Positions 5,681 through 6,681 of a stretch of DNA of 6,681 nucleotides are shown piece after piece. Location of the stretch: assembly GCA_029932795.1 (NCBI GenBank), contig JAOZPL010000036.1:4489-11169 (forward strand), in the 5' to 3' direction. The DNA comes from Candidatus Zixiibacteriota bacterium. Its GTDB lineage: Bacteria > Zixibacteria > MSB-5A5 > GN15 > FEB-12. The notes below the pieces were generated by a model. The model was not told the origin of the DNA and did not search any database. It saw only the letters and a list, made by a program, of their open reading frames with translations. The translations under genes were made by a program, and so were the position numbers. Positions within the stretch are counted from its first letter, which is position 1, and the number at the start of each line of letters is the position of its first letter.

Positions 5681-5752
5681 GGCGCTATATAGACACGCTG
5701 CCTGTGCAACTCAAATACGGGATAAAACAAGAGAACGTCAATGAGGGATAAT

Positions 5753-5781
5753 TACGTATTTACTACGTATATCTCGATATA
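5753..5781. repeat. Cluster of short AT-rich palindromes
   Basis: Two copies of the palindrome TACGTA (5753-5758 and 5764-5769) are spaced 11 bp apart, about one helical turn. The second runs into TATATC-tc-GATATA (5768-5781). The cluster ends at the stop codon of the PAS/LuxR gene. Confidence 0.4.
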
Positions 5782-6681
5782 TTAGCGTGATTGCAGGTAG
5801 GTGCTTAAGTTGATTTTCTTATTAGCGATGCCCAGCTTCTTTCGGATCTGTTCGCGGTGTTTATGGACAGTATAGAGTGACAGATTCAGACAGTTTGATA
5901 TCTGTTTTGAAGACATGGTGTTCCTGATAAGTTCACAGATTTCCACCTCCCTGGGGGTGAGCCGGGAATAACGATCCCGAAAGACATCTATGTCTTTGGC
6001 CAGTATTGACTTAAGGTCATTTTCCAGAATTTCAAATGCGTTGGCGTCAGTCGGTCTGGCTTTCTTCTTAAGGCGTTTGAGGATTGGGCTTATGGCCTGT
6101 TCGATGTCCTGGCATATCCTCTGCTTGTAGTTCTGCCTCTCTTTTTCGATGTGCTCCAGGATCTGTTTGAGGGCGATGTTTTTCTCAGTAAGGGCCTCAT
6201 GCTCTGCTTTCAATTTGTCTGTCGTTCGCTGGAGCCTTTCTTCGGTCTTTTTTAGCTCGGTGATGTCTCGCCCCACTGCCTGCAATTCGACGATGTTGCC
6301 CTCCTTGTCCAGAATGGCCCGGTTGGTCCATTGTTGCCAGCGAGTTTCTCCCCCTTGAATGACGGCGGGATGTTCATGCGTTGACACGGGGTTATCTGCC
6401 CCCAGAGAAGTGAAGTGCCGTCGTACTTTTTCGTGATCCTCGAGGGGGATGAGTGCCATGAAGCTTCGTCCAACAAGCTCCTCGCGTTTTTTGCCGAAGT
6501 ATCGACAATAGGCTTCATTAACAAAGGTCAGGGTCGTGTCCGGAAGGAAACGACAGATAAGCTCCGTCTGGTCTTCAACGACGGCCCGGTAGTGTGCCTC
6601 ACTTTTTTGCAGCGTCTTTTCCGCCTCCTTGCGCTCAGTGATGTCCGTGGCGATTCCGCACAGACCCACGGGTTTGCCTTC
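5782..6681 (-). CDS. PAS-domain LuxR-type transcriptional regulator (N-terminus outside window)
   Basis: The frame stays open to the window edge: codons before the GTG at 6669 read E-G-K-P and continue into VGLCGIATDITERKEAE, the end of an upstream PAS/PAC domain. The gene is therefore truncated by the window and 6669 is not its start. Numbering from 6669: residues 20-140 are a complete PAS domain (HYRAVVEDQTELICRF, FVNEAYCRYFGKKREELVG, closing VGRDITELKKTEE). Residues 138-200 form a long charged coiled coil (ALKQILEHIEKERQNYKQRI and on). Residues 237-294 are a LuxR/GerE helix-turn-helix (LTPREVEICELI, SSKQISNCLNLSLYTVHKHR, then IRKKLG). This architecture is known for soluble sensors that bind a ligand or cofactor through PAS and activate or repress target promoters as dimers. 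No receiver, kinase or membrane segment is seen in the visible part. Its targets are unknown; it converges on hldD and probably does not share its promoter. Confidence 0.92.
   Translation of the reverse strand, partial: EGKPVGLCGIATDITERKEAEKTLQKSEAHYRAVVEDQTELICRFLPDTTLTFVNEAYCRYFGKKREELVGRSFMALIPLEDHEKVRRHFTSLGADNPVSTHEHPAVIQGGETRWQQWTNRAILDKEGNIVELQAVGRDITELKKTEERLQRTTDKLKAEHEALTEKNIALKQILEHIEKERQNYKQRICQDIEQAISPILKRLKKKARPTDANAFEILENDLKSILAKDIDVFRDRYSRLTPREVEICELIRNTMSSKQISNCLNLSLYTVHKHREQIRKKLGIANKKINLSTYLQSR

Larger units (their letters stand above)
5338..5781. other. Convergent intergenic region rich in inverted repeats
   Basis: These 444 bp lie between the 3' ends of hldD and the PAS/LuxR gene. 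I see no credible protein gene: a 79-codon TTG-started frame (5353-5592) has no ribosome-binding site and runs straight through the inverted repeats. The region contains a consensus TTGACA at 5411-5416, two large hairpins (5463-5564 and 5570-5642), a 17-bp palindrome (5664-5680), and a palindrome-dense AT-rich patch (5753-5781). Downstream of two genes it could serve termination, but none of the hairpins is followed by a proper U-tract. Confidence 0.7.

Noticed and set aside
6667..6669. GTG at 6669 as the start of the PAS/LuxR gene
   Set aside because: It falls in the middle of a PAC motif and the frame continues to the edge.

Overview
The window (about 51% GC by eye) looks like chromosomal DNA of an uncultured Gram-negative bacterium. 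The two secreted proteins ending in C-terminal dockerin repeats with the D-G-[SD]-P-D-G calcium-loop pattern, the Fn3-like and FG-GAP modules, and the PAS/LuxR regulator together suggest the FCB superphylum, most likely candidate phylum Zixibacteria or a near relative. That assignment rests on remembered protein style, not on a search. An LPS-heptose gene (hldD) supports an outer membrane. No rRNA, tRNA, insertion sequence, phage gene or CRISPR array is visible.

Layout. (1) 1-659, plus strand: 3' part of a gene whose beginning lies outside the window; Fn3-like module plus a beta-rich C-terminus. (2) 673-2928, minus strand: 751-residue exported protein with signal peptide, seven FG-GAP/VCBS repeats (probably a seven-bladed beta-propeller), a PKD domain, a cohesin-like beta domain and a dockerin pair. 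A near-consensus sigma-70 promoter lies just upstream. (3) 3127-4077 (or 4134), minus strand: exported protein with an uncharacterised N-terminal module, an Fn3-like domain and a dockerin pair; a promoter-like sequence argues for the internal ATG start. (4) 4381-5337, plus strand: hldD, ADP-L-glycero-D-manno-heptose 6-epimerase, with all expected catalytic residues. (5) 5338-5781: 444 bp without a credible protein gene, lying between two convergent genes and unusually rich in inverted repeats. (6) 5782-6681, minus strand: C-terminal part of a PAS-PAS-coiled-coil-LuxR regulator that continues past the window edge.

How the parts relate. The first three genes all encode, or probably encode, extracytoplasmic modular proteins, and two carry the same kind of dockerin. 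This suggests a dispersed surface-attachment or complex-forming system whose partner is not in the window. hldD is a lone housekeeping LPS gene. The most unusual stretch is 5463-5642: two adjacent hairpins that look like diverged copies of one another. They share an 18/24 left arm, and one base pair is changed in a compensatory way (T-A in one, C-G in the other). This makes it a candidate structured RNA or hairpin element that I cannot match to a known family.
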